IMG/VR virus record: IMGVR_UViG_3300049911_000188
Location: 1 to 43,607 of that record
Reading direction: 5' to 3' (one strand)
Source: a virus
DNA length: 43,607 nt
Shown here piece by piece: positions 9,329-16,434 of this stretch. Below the pieces are notes generated by a model that worked only from the letters and a program-made list of their open reading frames with translations, was not told the DNA's origin and ran no database searches. Position 1 is the first letter of the stretch; each line of letters opens with the position of its first letter. The position numbers and the translations under genes are program-made.

Positions 9329-11560
9329 ATGACAGTATCTGCAGGAACAATAAAACATGTTTACAATGGCAACGGAACAACCAGAGATTGGGATTATACC
9401 TTTCCCATCTACACTGCCGATGGAAGCGATATTAAGCTGTATAAAACAGCTATTGGCGGAGCTATAACCGAAATCACCAGCAATTACTCTGTGGATGTGG
9501 TAGCTAAGCATGTTACATATCCAACCGTAGCATCAGGCCTGCCTTTATTAGCCACAGGCGAAAAGATAACATTGCTGCGGACAGAGACATTATCTCAGGA
9601 TGCTGACTGGAAAAACCAAGGGCCATTTAACGCCGAAACAGTAGAATCTGTCGCTGATAAAAATATAATGATTGCCCAGCAACAGAATGAGGCGCTAAGC
9701 CGTGCGGTAAAATATCCTGTAGACCAAACTCCTACCAGTGATACTACTGATACATTTCTTACTACCATAGAGGCAGCCAAGACAGCAGCACAGGCCGCAG
9801 CAACAGCCGCACAAGCTGCGCAGACCGCGGCAGAGACAGCCAAGACCGCAGCACAAGCGGCACAGACCGCGGCAGAAACCGCAAAGACAGGCGCTCAAAC
9901 TGCGCAAACAGCCGCAGAGACCGCTAAGACCGCGGCAGAGACAGCCAAGACCGCAGCGGAAACAGCACAAGCTGCCGCAGTGACAGCTAAAAACGCAGCA
10001 GAGACCGCACAAGCAGCCGCTGCCAGTAGTGCGAGTGCAGCCGCAAGTTCAGCCTCGGCCGCAGCAACCAGTGCCACCAATGCAGCCGCAAGCGCGACCG
10101 CCGCAGCAAACAGTGCGAGTGCCGCAGCCACATCCGCTACCAACGCTGCGAATAGTGCCACTGCAGCCGCAGCATCTGCTACCGAAGCGGCTAATTACGC
10201 AGCTGCCCTCAAAGCCACTTCTACATCATCCGTAGCCATAGGCACGGGCGAAAAAACATTCACTACTCAGGCCTCAAAGCAATTCGCAGCCGGCCAGTTT
10301 ATTTTAATCGTAGATACTGCTAACTCCGCAAACTATATGCACGGCCAGGTAACAAGCTACAGCGGAACAACGCTCGTAGTAGATGTTCAAAATATAGGTG
10401 GAAGCGGGACAATAGCGAGTTGGAATATTTATGTGTCAGGAAGTAGGGGTGCAATAGGAGCGACTGGCCCGACAGGTGCAGACGAAAAAGTCAAGAACGT
10501 CTCGGCTGATGCCTCAGCCGGTTACCTTGCCGAGAAGCTGGCCGCTCTTTACCCAAGTCTCTATCAGCGCGACCAGAAGTGGGTTCTTAAGACGCCATAT
10601 ACCACAGCAGCCAACAGGTATACTATTCTGACACCAGCCAAACTTTCAGTAGATATAAACGGAACGGTCTACTTCTTGACCGCTCAAGCAGAAGTAAATT
10701 TATCCTTGGAAGCTTCATGGGATACCATAGCGGGCACAGATTACAGGACGGCCGCAAATAGAGCAGGCAAAGACTTCTATATTTACGCCTGCGTGCCTGT
10801 TTCTGGCGCAGCTCCTAAGATCGTGCTCTCAGCCAATTCAACCACACCATCAGGATATTCCGGAACAACATCGCGTAAGATAGGCGGTTTTCACGGACTA
10901 TGCGTGGCAGTAGGAACCATATCTGGGCATACCTTAACTACCTTTGTAGCTGGCGACGTTCTACCTGTCTCAATTTGGGATCTCGTACACCGGCCAGTTG
11001 CTAACCCGGAAGGTATGGTATTTAGCGACTCAATCAACAAGTGGGTAGATATCTACCTTGCCTCGGGGACCGGAGCGTCTACAACCTCAGTTTACGGAGG
11101 CACAATATCAGACACCCGCGACTGGAATGACTTTGTAGACGACGGTGGAGCAGTCAAGAAACGTATGCTTGACGACGGCGAATTCCAAGTAATAGCCGCA
11201 GGTTCAAACGAAGAGACTAACATTACTGGATCAGCAGACCCGGGGACCACTGGCGGACATGTAGACACGGCCTCAAGGCGTATGATTTCAAATATAGGCG
11301 TTGAGGATGCTTGCGGTGTATTATTGCAATGGCTTAGCGACCAATCATCTATGCAATCTACCGATGCAGCAGGTTGGTATGATTTACCAGGCTCTAAGGG
11401 ACAGCTATATAGACCCTTGAATTCAAATGATGTGAAGCTGATTGCTGGCGGTGCTTGGGACAACGGCGTGAATTGCGGTTCCCGGGGGCGGTTTACGGCT
11501 TACTCTCGCTGGGTTGCGGGTTCGGTTGTCGGTTGCCGGTTTTGCGCGGAGCCCGTTTAA
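9329..11560 (+). CDS. Tail fibre with DGR-diversified C-terminal domain, 743 aa
   Basis: The receptor-binding fibre. Residues 1-140 resemble the T7 gp17 N-terminal tail-attachment domain (YNGNGTTRDWDYTFP, then LPLLATGEKITLLR). Residues about 148-292 are an Ala/Thr/Ser-rich repeat that should form a trimeric coiled coil. A short collagen-like stretch (GAIGATGPTGA) follows near residue 372, then a beta-rich region. The C-terminal domain (from about 620) has the ASRRMISNIGVEDACG and CGSRGR...GCRFC pattern of the formylglycine-enzyme/C-type-lectin-like fold used by DGR targets. The last 40 residues (703-740) are encoded by the variable repeat. An AGGAGG site sits just before the ATG. Gene position after the ejection proteins matches a fibre gene. 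The variable residues should lie on the binding face. Confidence 0.92.
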   Translation: MTVSAGTIKHVYNGNGTTRDWDYTFPIYTADGSDIKLYKTAIGGAITEITSNYSVDVVAKHVTYPTVASGLPLLATGEKITLLRTETLSQDADWKNQGPFNAETVESVADKNIMIAQQQNEALSRAVKYPVDQTPTSDTTDTFLTTIEAAKTAAQAAATAAQAAQTAAETAKTAAQAAQTAAETAKTGAQTAQTAAETAKTAAETAKTAAETAQAAAVTAKNAAETAQAAAASSASAAASSASAAATSATNAAASATAAANSASAAATSATNAANSATAAAASATEAANYAAALKATSTSSVAIGTGEKTFTTQASKQFAAGQFILIVDTANSANYMHGQVTSYSGTTLVVDVQNIGGSGTIASWNIYVSGSRGAIGATGPTGADEKVKNVSADASAGYLAEKLAALYPSLYQRDQKWVLKTPYTTAANRYTILTPAKLSVDINGTVYFLTAQAEVNLSLEASWDTIAGTDYRTAANRAGKDFYIYACVPVSGAAPKIVLSANSTTPSGYSGTTSRKIGGFHGLCVAVGTISGHTLTTFVAGDVLPVSIWDLVHRPVANPEGMVFSDSINKWVDIYLASGTGASTTSVYGGTISDTRDWNDFVDDGGAVKKRMLDDGEFQVIAAGSNEETNITGSADPGTTGGHVDTASRRMISNIGVEDACGVLLQWLSDQSSMQSTDAAGWYDLPGSKGQLYRPLNSNDVKLIAGGAWDNGVNCGSRGRFTAYSRWVAGSVVGCRFCAEPV
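9771..10205 (+). repeat. Ala-rich coiled-coil repeat in tail fibre
   Basis: About 145 codons of near-repeats (units such as AAQAAQTAAETAKT, later SASAAATSATNAA), highly GCA/GCC-rich and imperfectly tandem. On the opposite strand it gives long spurious open frames. Such tracts can change length by slippage or recombination, which would alter fibre length. Confidence 0.85.
11437..11550 (+). repeat. DGR1 variable repeat (VR1)
   Basis: 114 bp at the 3' end of the fibre gene, aligned without gaps to 11640-11753. There are 18 differences: 17 where the template has A (9 to G, 5 to T, 3 to C) and one T to G that is silent in a Gly codon. Encoded residues change at 10 positions, mostly Asn in the template. 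The last 22 bp (from TCGGTTGCC to GCGCGGA) are identical and would act as the initiation-of-mutagenic-homology region. Confidence 0.97.
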
Positions 11561-11568
11561 CGAAGTAA

Positions 11569-11602
11569 GCCGAACACGTAACACGCTTCGGCGACGTTTT
11601 TT
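11569..11602 (+). terminator. Hairpin and T-run between fibre gene and TR1
   Basis: GCCGAA (11569-11574) pairs with TTCGGC (11587-11592) around a 12-base loop, followed 4 bases later by six T residues (11597-11602). It could be a weak rho-independent terminator for the fibre transcript. It could also be the hairpin that in BPP-1 lies just 3' of the variable repeat and promotes homing. The sequence alone cannot separate these. Confidence 0.45.
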
Positions 11603-11639
11603 GAAAAGTAGTGTAACACAGGCTAATGTGTCATCGGTT

Positions 11640-11753
11640 GCTGATTGCTGGCGGTAATTGGGACAACGGCGTGAATTGCGGTTCCCGAGGTCGGAATACG
11701 AATAACTATCGCTGGAATACGAATTCGAATATCGGTTGCCGGTTTTGCGCGGA
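11640..11753 (+). repeat. DGR1 template repeat (TR1)
   Basis: The invariant template copied into VR1. Read in the VR frame, most sites that differ are AAT/AAC Asn codons (RGRNTNNYRWNTNS). Because AAY codons cannot become stop codons by mutation of their adenines, this pattern allows free diversification. An open frame runs through it (11626-11838) but there is no reason to think it is translated as a protein. Confidence 0.97.
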
Positions 11754-11880
11754 TACAGGGGAGATACACGGAGAAAATAAACTCCTGGCTGGATACATTA
11801 GCCTTGCCCTAAAGGCAAAATACACAACGGAGGGGTAGGGAGGTTAGTAGGGAAACCGAAAGTCTCCTGGCCCAGATTAA
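11754..11880 (+). other. Spacer between TR1 and reverse transcriptase
   Basis: A 127-base non-coding stretch with purine-rich segments and a small GCCTT/AAGGC hairpin. In studied DGRs the RNA around the template is structured and needed for cDNA priming, so this spacer may be part of the template RNA. No clear Shine-Dalgarno lies close to the RT start; a GGGAGG at 11837-11842 is too far upstream. Confidence 0.4.
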
Positions 11881-12915
11881 ATGAGAAGGCATGGCAATCT
11901 TTACGAAAAAATAACTTCTTCTGAAAACATAAAGCTTGCCTATGTCCGCACGCGCAAAGGCAAAACCTGGCAGCAACAGGTAAGAACATTTGACCTGAAC
12001 ATAGAAGAGAACCTAAAGAGGATACAGGAGATACTTATCAACAAGGCATTTAAGACATCGGTATATCGCACCAAACGTATCCACGAGCCTAAAGAGCGCG
12101 TAATTTATATCGTCCCGTTTTCACCAGATAGAATAGTCCACCATGCCTTAATGAACATCTTAGAGCCAATTTATAAGCCGATGTTTATTCACGACTCCTA
12201 TGCTTGTATAGAAGGTAAAGGTCTGCATGGAGGAAGCCAGAGGACTATGGAGTTTGTCCGGGCCAATAAATACTGCCTTAAGTGCGATATCTCTAAGTTT
12301 TACCCGTCTATAAAACACGACATTCTTTTTAATATCTTAAAGCGCAAGATTAAATGCAAAGATACTCTCGGTTTAATCAAAGCCATTATTTACGGCATAG
12401 GCGGCGGCCAGAATGTGCCTATCGGAAACTACACCAGCCAGTGGTTCGGCAACATCTACTTAAACGAATTGGATCAGCACGCCAAGCACATTTATAAAAT
12501 TAAACATTACATTAGGTACTGTGATGACTTCGTATTCTTCCATAACGATAAGGCAGAACTGCGCAAGATTGCTAAAGGTTTAAAAGTATTTTTAGATGAG
12601 CGCCTTGGCTTGAAGATGAGCAAATGTGAGTTGTTCCCTGTATCCCAGGGAGTAGACTTCTTAGGTTACCGACACTTCCCGCGCTACGTCCTTTTAAGAA
12701 AATCAACGGCGATAAGAGTAAAGCGTCGTCTTAAGATATTACCCCGGCTTTTTGAGGCGGGCAGAATCAACTTTGAATATTTCCGCTCTTGTATTGCCTC
12801 ATATACTGGGTGGATGCGCTGGGCCAACTGCCATAATTTAGGCCTTAAGTTACAGATGGACAGATTACAGGAGATATTAAATGTCGCCGGAAAAGCAACC
12901 GCCCAAGCGATTTAG
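11881..12915 (+). CDS. DGR1 reverse transcriptase, 344 aa
   Basis: A DGR-clade reverse transcriptase that copies the TR1 RNA into A-mutagenised cDNA. Visible motifs in order: RIVHHALMNILEPIYKPMFIHDSYA (motif 1 region, residues near 84), LKCDISKFYPSI with catalytic Asp136, VPIGNYTSQWF (181-187), the DGR signature in place of the QGxxxSP of group II intron RTs, YCDD at 213-216, and GVDFLGY (thumb side). The N-terminus (LYEKITSSENIKLAY) is typical of DGR RTs. There is no maturase or endonuclease domain. It is about 45 bases shorter in coding length than a DGR RT with the insertion seen in the second copy of this genome. The 3' end overlaps the next gene by 35 bases. Confidence 0.95.
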   Translation: MRRHGNLYEKITSSENIKLAYVRTRKGKTWQQQVRTFDLNIEENLKRIQEILINKAFKTSVYRTKRIHEPKERVIYIVPFSPDRIVHHALMNILEPIYKPMFIHDSYACIEGKGLHGGSQRTMEFVRANKYCLKCDISKFYPSIKHDILFNILKRKIKCKDTLGLIKAIIYGIGGGQNVPIGNYTSQWFGNIYLNELDQHAKHIYKIKHYIRYCDDFVFFHNDKAELRKIAKGLKVFLDERLGLKMSKCELFPVSQGVDFLGYRHFPRYVLLRKSTAIRVKRRLKILPRLFEAGRINFEYFRSCIASYTGWMRWANCHNLGLKLQMDRLQEILNVAGKATAQAI

Positions 12916-13195
12916 TGAATTCGCCCGGGAGAACATGCCGTTAGACGGCAGCAAGCTTAAACTCGATGATGTGGTCAACCGCGAGATGTTGGTACTGGAT
13001 TACCGCGTTAAAGATAGCCATTATAAAAAAGCGAATTGTGAACTGTGTATGACGCTGCAATTTAAAATAGAGGATAAGGTGTATGTAATGTTTACCGGTT
13101 CCAATGTCCTGCGTGATCAGATAGAGAGATATAAGGCTGAGATACCGTTTATCACGACGATAAAGAAAATAGATAGATATTATACATTCACTTAA
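12881..13195 (+). CDS. Small conserved-looking protein coupled to RT1, 104 aa
   Basis: The start lies inside the end of the RT1 gene, preceded by AGGAG at good spacing, so the two are probably translated together. The protein opens with a charged KRFSEFA segment, then is rich in short beta-type stretches (MLVLDYRVKD, CMTLQFKIED, VYVMFTGSNVL, FITTIKKIDRYYTF). That pattern would suit a small beta-barrel or OB-like fold, but I do not recognise the family. Its coupling to RT1 makes it a candidate DGR1 accessory factor; it does not resemble the four-helix Avd protein of DGR2. It could equally be an unrelated phage gene. Confidence 0.75.
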   Translation: MSPEKQPPKRFSEFARENMPLDGSKLKLDDVVNREMLVLDYRVKDSHYKKANCELCMTLQFKIEDKVYVMFTGSNVLRDQIERYKAEIPFITTIKKIDRYYTFT

Positions 13196-13209
13196 CCAGG
13201 AGGAAGAAG

Positions 13210-13518
13210 ATGAGAGGTTTCCCGAAACACCTAAACACCCGATTTGACGTGGAGTACTGCCTTGAGCATTACCCGGCAGAAACCAAGGCCTTCCTATCCC
13301 AGAAGCTGGTAGAGGTTAAGCAGTGGTTAGTTGCCGGAAAGCTGGCCGAAGGCGATGCCGGGGTTACTAATAAGACGCACAAGGTGGTAGAGGTTAAAGA
13401 TAGAGAAACTGATAAGGTGACAGAGCGTTATCAACACCAATACAAAGACGACCCGAACTGCGAACTGTTCAAGTTAGGTTTTACGGTCAAGGAAGCTGAG
13501 GGGATGATAAAGAAATGA
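13210..13518 (+). CDS. Hypothetical phage protein, 102 aa
   Basis: A perfect AGGAGG site precedes the ATG. The sequence begins MRGFPKHLNTRFDVEYCLEH and has a helical, charged body without membrane segments or obvious catalytic motif. The opening FPKHLNT followed by a YP.ET.AFL segment looks like a small conserved phage protein found near tail and lysis genes, but I cannot give a function. The stop overlaps the next start (ATGA), indicating coupled translation with the membrane protein. Confidence 0.75.
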   Translation: MRGFPKHLNTRFDVEYCLEHYPAETKAFLSQKLVEVKQWLVAGKLAEGDAGVTNKTHKVVEVKDRETDKVTERYQHQYKDDPNCELFKLGFTVKEAEGMIKK

Positions 13519-13994
13519 AAAGTGAATACAAGGTTCAAATTAAGGTATTAGCCAAACTGCTTTGGGTTTGTGGATTTGCCTTACTATACGGACTTGGTGG
13601 GATAGAGTATAAATGGCTCCGGCGTTTTATCGCTCCCCTCTGGCTTGGCGGCGGTATGTATCTGTTCAGCCGGGACTGGCGGGTATTCCTGCAGGTGCCG
13701 CTTTTAATGTTTAGTTTATCTCTGGGGTATGGAGCTGCAAACTTTTGGCTGAAAGTCTGGAAGCGCTTATTATTTGGCTTCGCCAACGGCTTTACGAACA
13801 TTACGCACTTATTCGACCAGAACTTCAATAAGAAGCGATTTTGGACTTTATTCTGCTTGGCAATTACGATTACACCAGTTATTTGTATGGTGCTTGGCAC
13901 AATCAATCCCGTCGTGGCGAGGTCAGAAGAATTATTGTTGGGATTTTTTATAGCAATCTGGTCGATGTTTATAATAGAAGATAAAGAAAAATAA
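13515..13994 (+). CDS. Multi-pass membrane protein, 159 aa
   Basis: About four to five hydrophobic segments: residues roughly 10-28 (LLWVCGFALLYGLGG), 36-52, 57-77, 108-128 and 138-153. No charged catalytic motif, no signal peptidase site. It is translationally coupled to the preceding small gene and stands just before a secreted protein and the lysis-like cluster. It could be a holin-type protein, but the size and segment number are also compatible with other membrane roles such as exclusion of superinfecting phage. Function unknown. Confidence 0.7.
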   Translation: MKSEYKVQIKVLAKLLWVCGFALLYGLGGIEYKWLRRFIAPLWLGGGMYLFSRDWRVFLQVPLLMFSLSLGYGAANFWLKVWKRLLFGFANGFTNITHLFDQNFNKKRFWTLFCLAITITPVICMVLGTINPVVARSEELLLGFFIAIWSMFIIEDKEK

Positions 13995-14023
13995 CAAAGT
14001 AACCTTAAAAAAGGAGGAGTCAA

Positions 14024-14716
14024 ATGTTTAAGAGAATTTTAGCAATTGCAGTAATCGCCCTGTTTATGCTATGCGGCACAGCCCAGGCCGGAAGGGTGTT
14101 AACATCTCAGATAGTGGATACGACCTTCAATAACGTCATCACTACCGTGAACTCAACAGCGACAAATATCCAGGGCTACGATAAGGTGGCATTCTTCGTT
14201 AAGTATGATGAAACCGAGCATGTAGGCGCAGTTAAGGCAAGCCATGTTGCTGCCGGTGGCACAGGGTATAGTGCTAATGATATCTTAACTATAACTGGTG
14301 GAACAGGCGGAGATTGCACCTTAAAAGTTTTAACTGTAACTGAGGGAGCAGTAGCCACCTATGAAGTGGTAACGCAAGGTTTAGGTTATTCTGTTGGAGA
14401 TACTCAAGCGACTACTGTTGTGCCTTCTGGTGGAACGAATTGCACAATTCATATTACGGCTATTGGTGCGGTTTTAAGTGGAGCAGTAACCCTTGAAATA
14501 TCCTACGATAACTCAAACTGGATGGCCGCATCTTTCTATGATTACGCGGGTGGAGCAACCCTTCAAACATCAGAAACTATATCTGCAGATGGCTGGTATT
14601 ATTGCTGGTTCAATAAAGACTTAAATGTTCCTTATGTGAGAATAGCAGTCGCGGCCACTAACACCAATGCCGAAGATATCATTGATGTCGATGCTTATAT
14701 AGTGGCAAAGGAATAA
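14024..14716 (+). CDS. Secreted beta-rich phage protein with inserted repeat domain, 230 aa
   Basis: A strong AGGAGG site and a clear signal peptide (basic start, hydrophobic core LAIAVIALFMLCG, cleavage after AQA near residue 23). The mature part seems to be one beta domain (YDKVAFFVKYDETE ... AVTLEISYDNSNWMAAS ... DGWYYCWFNKDLNVPYVRIAV) interrupted at about residues 65-150 by a different module with two GGTGYS/GLGYSVGD repeats typical of phage structural proteins. The outer domain looks like those of small phage virion or decoration proteins. A signal peptide is unusual for such a protein, so it may act in the periplasm or on the cell surface. Function unknown. Confidence 0.75.
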   Translation: MFKRILAIAVIALFMLCGTAQAGRVLTSQIVDTTFNNVITTVNSTATNIQGYDKVAFFVKYDETEHVGAVKASHVAAGGTGYSANDILTITGGTGGDCTLKVLTVTEGAVATYEVVTQGLGYSVGDTQATTVVPSGGTNCTIHITAIGAVLSGAVTLEISYDNSNWMAASFYDYAGGATLQTSETISADGWYYCWFNKDLNVPYVRIAVAATNTNAEDIIDVDAYIVAKE

Positions 14717-14718
14717 CT

Positions 14719-15018
14719 ATGGACGACCAAACAGCAGAACGCATCCACCTCAGAATTGACGAAACTCACAAGTTAATCAACGAGGTAAAACTTGCCTATA
14801 CTGCCCAATGTCAAGATATGAAAAGCCTCGATGAGACCGTCAAGAATTTTGTCAAAAAGGTAGATAAGAGTATTTTTGATACCGAAGAAGGGTTTATCAT
14901 TAAGACCAAAACTAAATTAAGTAATCTTTGCACCCAAGTTAAAAACCAATGGTATCTGATTACCCTTCTACTTGTAGGAGTTTTGGGGATAGCGTGGGGA
15001 GTGATAAGTAGAAAATGA
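14719..15018 (+). CDS. Coiled-coil protein with C-terminal membrane anchor, 99 aa
   Basis: The first 70 residues are charged and helical (ERIHLRIDETHKLINEV, ETVKNFVKKVDKS), then one hydrophobic segment near the end (WYLITLLLVGVLGIAWGVI) followed by a short basic tail. This tail-anchored topology is like the XhlA-type hemolysin/holin-associated proteins found in phage lysis cassettes. The neighbours (CAP-like protein, small membrane protein, spanin-like pair) support a lysis role. The stop overlaps the next start. Membrane anchoring is clear from sequence; a role in lysis is inferred. Confidence 0.75.
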   Translation: MDDQTAERIHLRIDETHKLINEVKLAYTAQCQDMKSLDETVKNFVKKVDKSIFDTEEGFIIKTKTKLSNLCTQVKNQWYLITLLLVGVLGIAWGVISRK

Positions 15019-15386
15019 TTAAACAAATCATTAACGAATTCCGAAAACAGAACGGCAGGCCACCTGTTAGTTTTGATGACTACATAGAGAATCAATACTG
15101 CTTCTGGCATTGTCATTATATGGCCCGGATTCAGGAATGTTGCCATGCCCCAGAGAATCTGCGCAATGGAAAAGCCGAGGCCGTAGGAGGCAGGGGTATC
15201 TTCCATGATCCATACGATACTCTCCGCGCCATAGTTTTTGGAGCTCCTGATGAAACAGGAAAGATTACAGGAGGATTTGCAAATAGTCCCGAACATAGAG
15301 AAATAATTCTGATGGATAATCTTGCTGGCGCTTTTCATATGGATTTTATGAATCACTTTGTATTCGTAACCATACGTGGTTGGTAA
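15015..15386 (+). CDS. CAP/SCP-like domain protein, 123 aa
   Basis: The sequence follows the order of the CAP (cysteine-rich secretory protein) fold: INEFRKQNGRPPVSFDD at the start, HYMARIQECCHAPEN with a candidate active His near 44, a Glu near 55, ANSPEHREIIL with His94, then GAFHMDFMNHFVFVTIRGW as the closing strand. It has no signal peptide of its own and is shorter than usual family members (about 130-150 residues for the core). It overlaps the membrane-anchored gene upstream and precedes the spanin-like pair, so it may act on the cell envelope during lysis. The family match is by eye. Confidence 0.6.
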   Translation: MIKQIINEFRKQNGRPPVSFDDYIENQYCFWHCHYMARIQECCHAPENLRNGKAEAVGGRGIFHDPYDTLRAIVFGAPDETGKITGGFANSPEHREIILMDNLAGAFHMDFMNHFVFVTIRGW

Positions 15387-15400
15387 AAGAAGGAGGAAGC

Positions 15401-15613
15401 ATGAACCAGATAATGGAAGTAGTAAAATGGTTTCAAGCGAATTGGGCGCAAATAGCGCAGGCAATAGCGGCAATTATCGGCACGGCCAGTATTATAGTGA
15501 AGATAACCCCCACACTGAAAGATGACAATATTCTCTTGGGGATTATTAAGTTTATTGGCAAGTGGATAGCTCTTGATAAATATGGCCCAACAGAAGTAAA
15601 GAGACCCGAATAA
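15401..15613 (+). CDS. Small membrane protein, holin candidate, 70 aa
   Basis: An AGGAGG at 15391 places the start at 15401 rather than at an upstream in-frame ATG at 15380. Residues about 12-38 are hydrophobic (NWAQIAQAIAAIIGTASIIV), followed by a second weakly hydrophobic helix and a charged C-terminus. Size, hydrophobicity and position directly before the spanin-like genes suit a holin. The stop overlaps the next start (TAATG). Confidence 0.65.
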   Translation: MNQIMEVVKWFQANWAQIAQAIAAIIGTASIIVKITPTLKDDNILLGIIKFIGKWIALDKYGPTEVKRPE

Positions 15614-15798
15614 TGGCAACCCAGATACTTACGGTAATAGGTTCTATCTTGGCGATTATCATAGGCCTGTGGAAGTATTTCGGCCGCAAGAATGCAGAGA
15701 AGCGTAAGCAAGCAGAACAGGCACGAAAGGATTTAGATAATGCAAAAGAAAAAGATGATCCAAGTTCTTTTTTGGATAGCTTTGGTCGTATTCGTTAG
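15613..15798 (+). CDS. Putative inner-membrane spanin subunit, 61 aa
   Basis: An N-terminal membrane anchor (ILTVIGSILAIIIGLWKYF) is followed by a highly charged helix (KNAEKRKQAEQARKDLDNAKEKDD), the topology of an Rz-type inner-membrane spanin. It is shorter than classic Rz proteins, which leaves the periplasmic reach in doubt. The downstream lipoprotein gene starts inside it in another frame, the overlapping arrangement often seen for Rz/Rz1. The assignment rests on topology and overlap. Confidence 0.6.
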   Translation: MATQILTVIGSILAIIIGLWKYFGRKNAEKRKQAEQARKDLDNAKEKDDPSSFLDSFGRIR

Positions 15799-15958
15799 CG
15801 GATGCATAAGGACATCTGTTTACGTTTTAGACCAGGCTGAGCTTGTTAGAGTAAAGTCAGGGCAAACAGTAACCTCTAAATATGACGGCTGGTTGTTATC
15901 TGACAGAGCCGTAGATAGGGTATTGAACGCTAAGATAAAAGCGGTTAATTTACAATAA
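15740..15958 (+). CDS. Phage lipoprotein, putative outer-membrane spanin subunit, 72 aa
   Basis: A type II signal sequence is clear: basic MQKKK, hydrophobic LFWIALVVF, lipobox VSGC with lipidated Cys22. The mature 50 residues are charged and mixed. It starts within the preceding membrane gene in a different frame (59-base overlap). Outer-membrane spanins of phages are short lipoproteins overlapping the inner-membrane subunit, so this is the best candidate for the pair. If correct, the host has an outer membrane. An alternative is a small superinfection-exclusion lipoprotein. Confidence 0.65.
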   Translation: MQKKKMIQVLFWIALVVFVSGCIRTSVYVLDQAELVRVKSGQTVTSKYDGWLLSDRAVDRVLNAKIKAVNLQ

Positions 15959-15976
15959 TTAAATAAAGCGTCTTCC

Positions 15977-16003
15977 AGGGCGCCTGCCCAGCGCCCTTTC
16001 TTC
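15977..16003 (+). terminator. Hairpin terminator after lysis cluster
   Basis: AGGGCGC (15977-15983) pairs perfectly with GCGCCCT (15991-15997) over a 7-base loop, followed by a pyrimidine run TTCTTCCC. It lies just after the last gene of the virion/lysis block. Confidence 0.6.
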
Positions 16004-16010
16004 CCAGACA

Positions 16011-16053
16011 AGGCCAGAAGAAGTAGGTCAACCTCCCCTACCTATTCTGGCCT
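16011..16053. terminator. Long second hairpin, possibly bidirectional
   Basis: AGGCCAGAA (16011-16019) pairs with TTCTGGCCT (16045-16053), with an inner GTAGG/CCTAC stem. There is no clear T-run on the plus strand. It may back up the preceding terminator. Confidence 0.4.
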
Positions 16054-16126
16054 CCTCCTTATTGATTGCAAAATATTCTTGTTAGATTTTGTCATCTCTT
16101 ACGTCTATTATAGTAGGAGGTGGAAG

Positions 16127-16267
16127 ATGAAGAGATACCCGAACAAAAAGTTGATTGAGGAAACCAAGCGGATTATCCACTGGCGATTGTTTCTTAATGA
16201 GTGCGGTCTTAAGCGATATTATATCTCAGCGAAAAATATCTTGCGCCTTTCTAAAGCTGTGGTATAA
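16127..16267 (+). CDS. Small basic protein, 46 aa
   Basis: TAGGAGGTGG at good spacing fixes the start at 16127, though the open frame extends upstream. The protein is basic and aromatic (KRYPNKKLIEETKRII, LKRYYISAKNILRL), with no known motif. It lies alone between the terminators and the attachment site, convergent with the integrase operon. Small basic proteins here are sometimes recombination directionality factors, but nothing in the sequence proves that. Confidence 0.55.
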   Translation: MKRYPNKKLIEETKRIIHWRLFLNECGLKRYYISAKNILRLSKAVV

Positions 16268-16434
16268 TTTATAACTTAAGACTTTTAATTTAGGCATAAC
16301 GGGCATCTTGAGTGTAGTGAAATTGTAGTAACTCGTTGTGGAATGACGTTGAGTGATGTGGAATAACATTAATGAATGTTGAAGTGGTCTTTCCGACGAT
16401 AAATATAGTAAATTTGCGTAACTAATTGATATCA
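16268..16434. promoter_or_regulatory. Left arm of attP with repeated short motifs
   Basis: No gene is seen here. It holds TGTAGTGA (16313-16320), a one-off copy TGTAGTAA (16324-16331), and a 14-bp near-repeat: TGTGGAATGACGTT (16337-16350) and TGTGGAATAACATT (16357-16370). TGTAGTGA recurs twice on the other side of the tRNA fragment. Direct repeats flanking a core next to an integrase gene fit arm-type integrase sites and possibly Xis or host-factor sites. Confidence 0.55.

Larger units (their letters stand above)
9329..12915 (+). other. Diversity-generating retroelement 1 (DGR1)
   Basis: The cassette comprises the target gene (tail fibre) with a variable repeat at its 3' end, a template repeat 89 bases beyond the variable repeat, and a reverse transcriptase. 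Order is VR-TR-RT. The two repeats are 114 bp, with 18 differences of which 17 are at template A. The diagnostic combination (A-specific differences, DGR-type RT, lectin-like target) is all visible. No Avd-type gene lies inside this cassette; the small gene overlapping the RT 3' end is a candidate accessory. Confidence 0.95.

Noticed and set aside
9895-10161. Long Ala-rich or Leu/Cys-rich frames on the minus strand and in another plus frame across the fibre stalk
   Set aside because: They are by-products of the GC-rich alanine repeat; no ribosome sites and no sensible protein.
11626-11838. A 70-codon plus-strand open frame over TR1
   Set aside because: It is the template repeat read in the same frame as VR1. 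No ribosome site, and its content is explained by the DGR.
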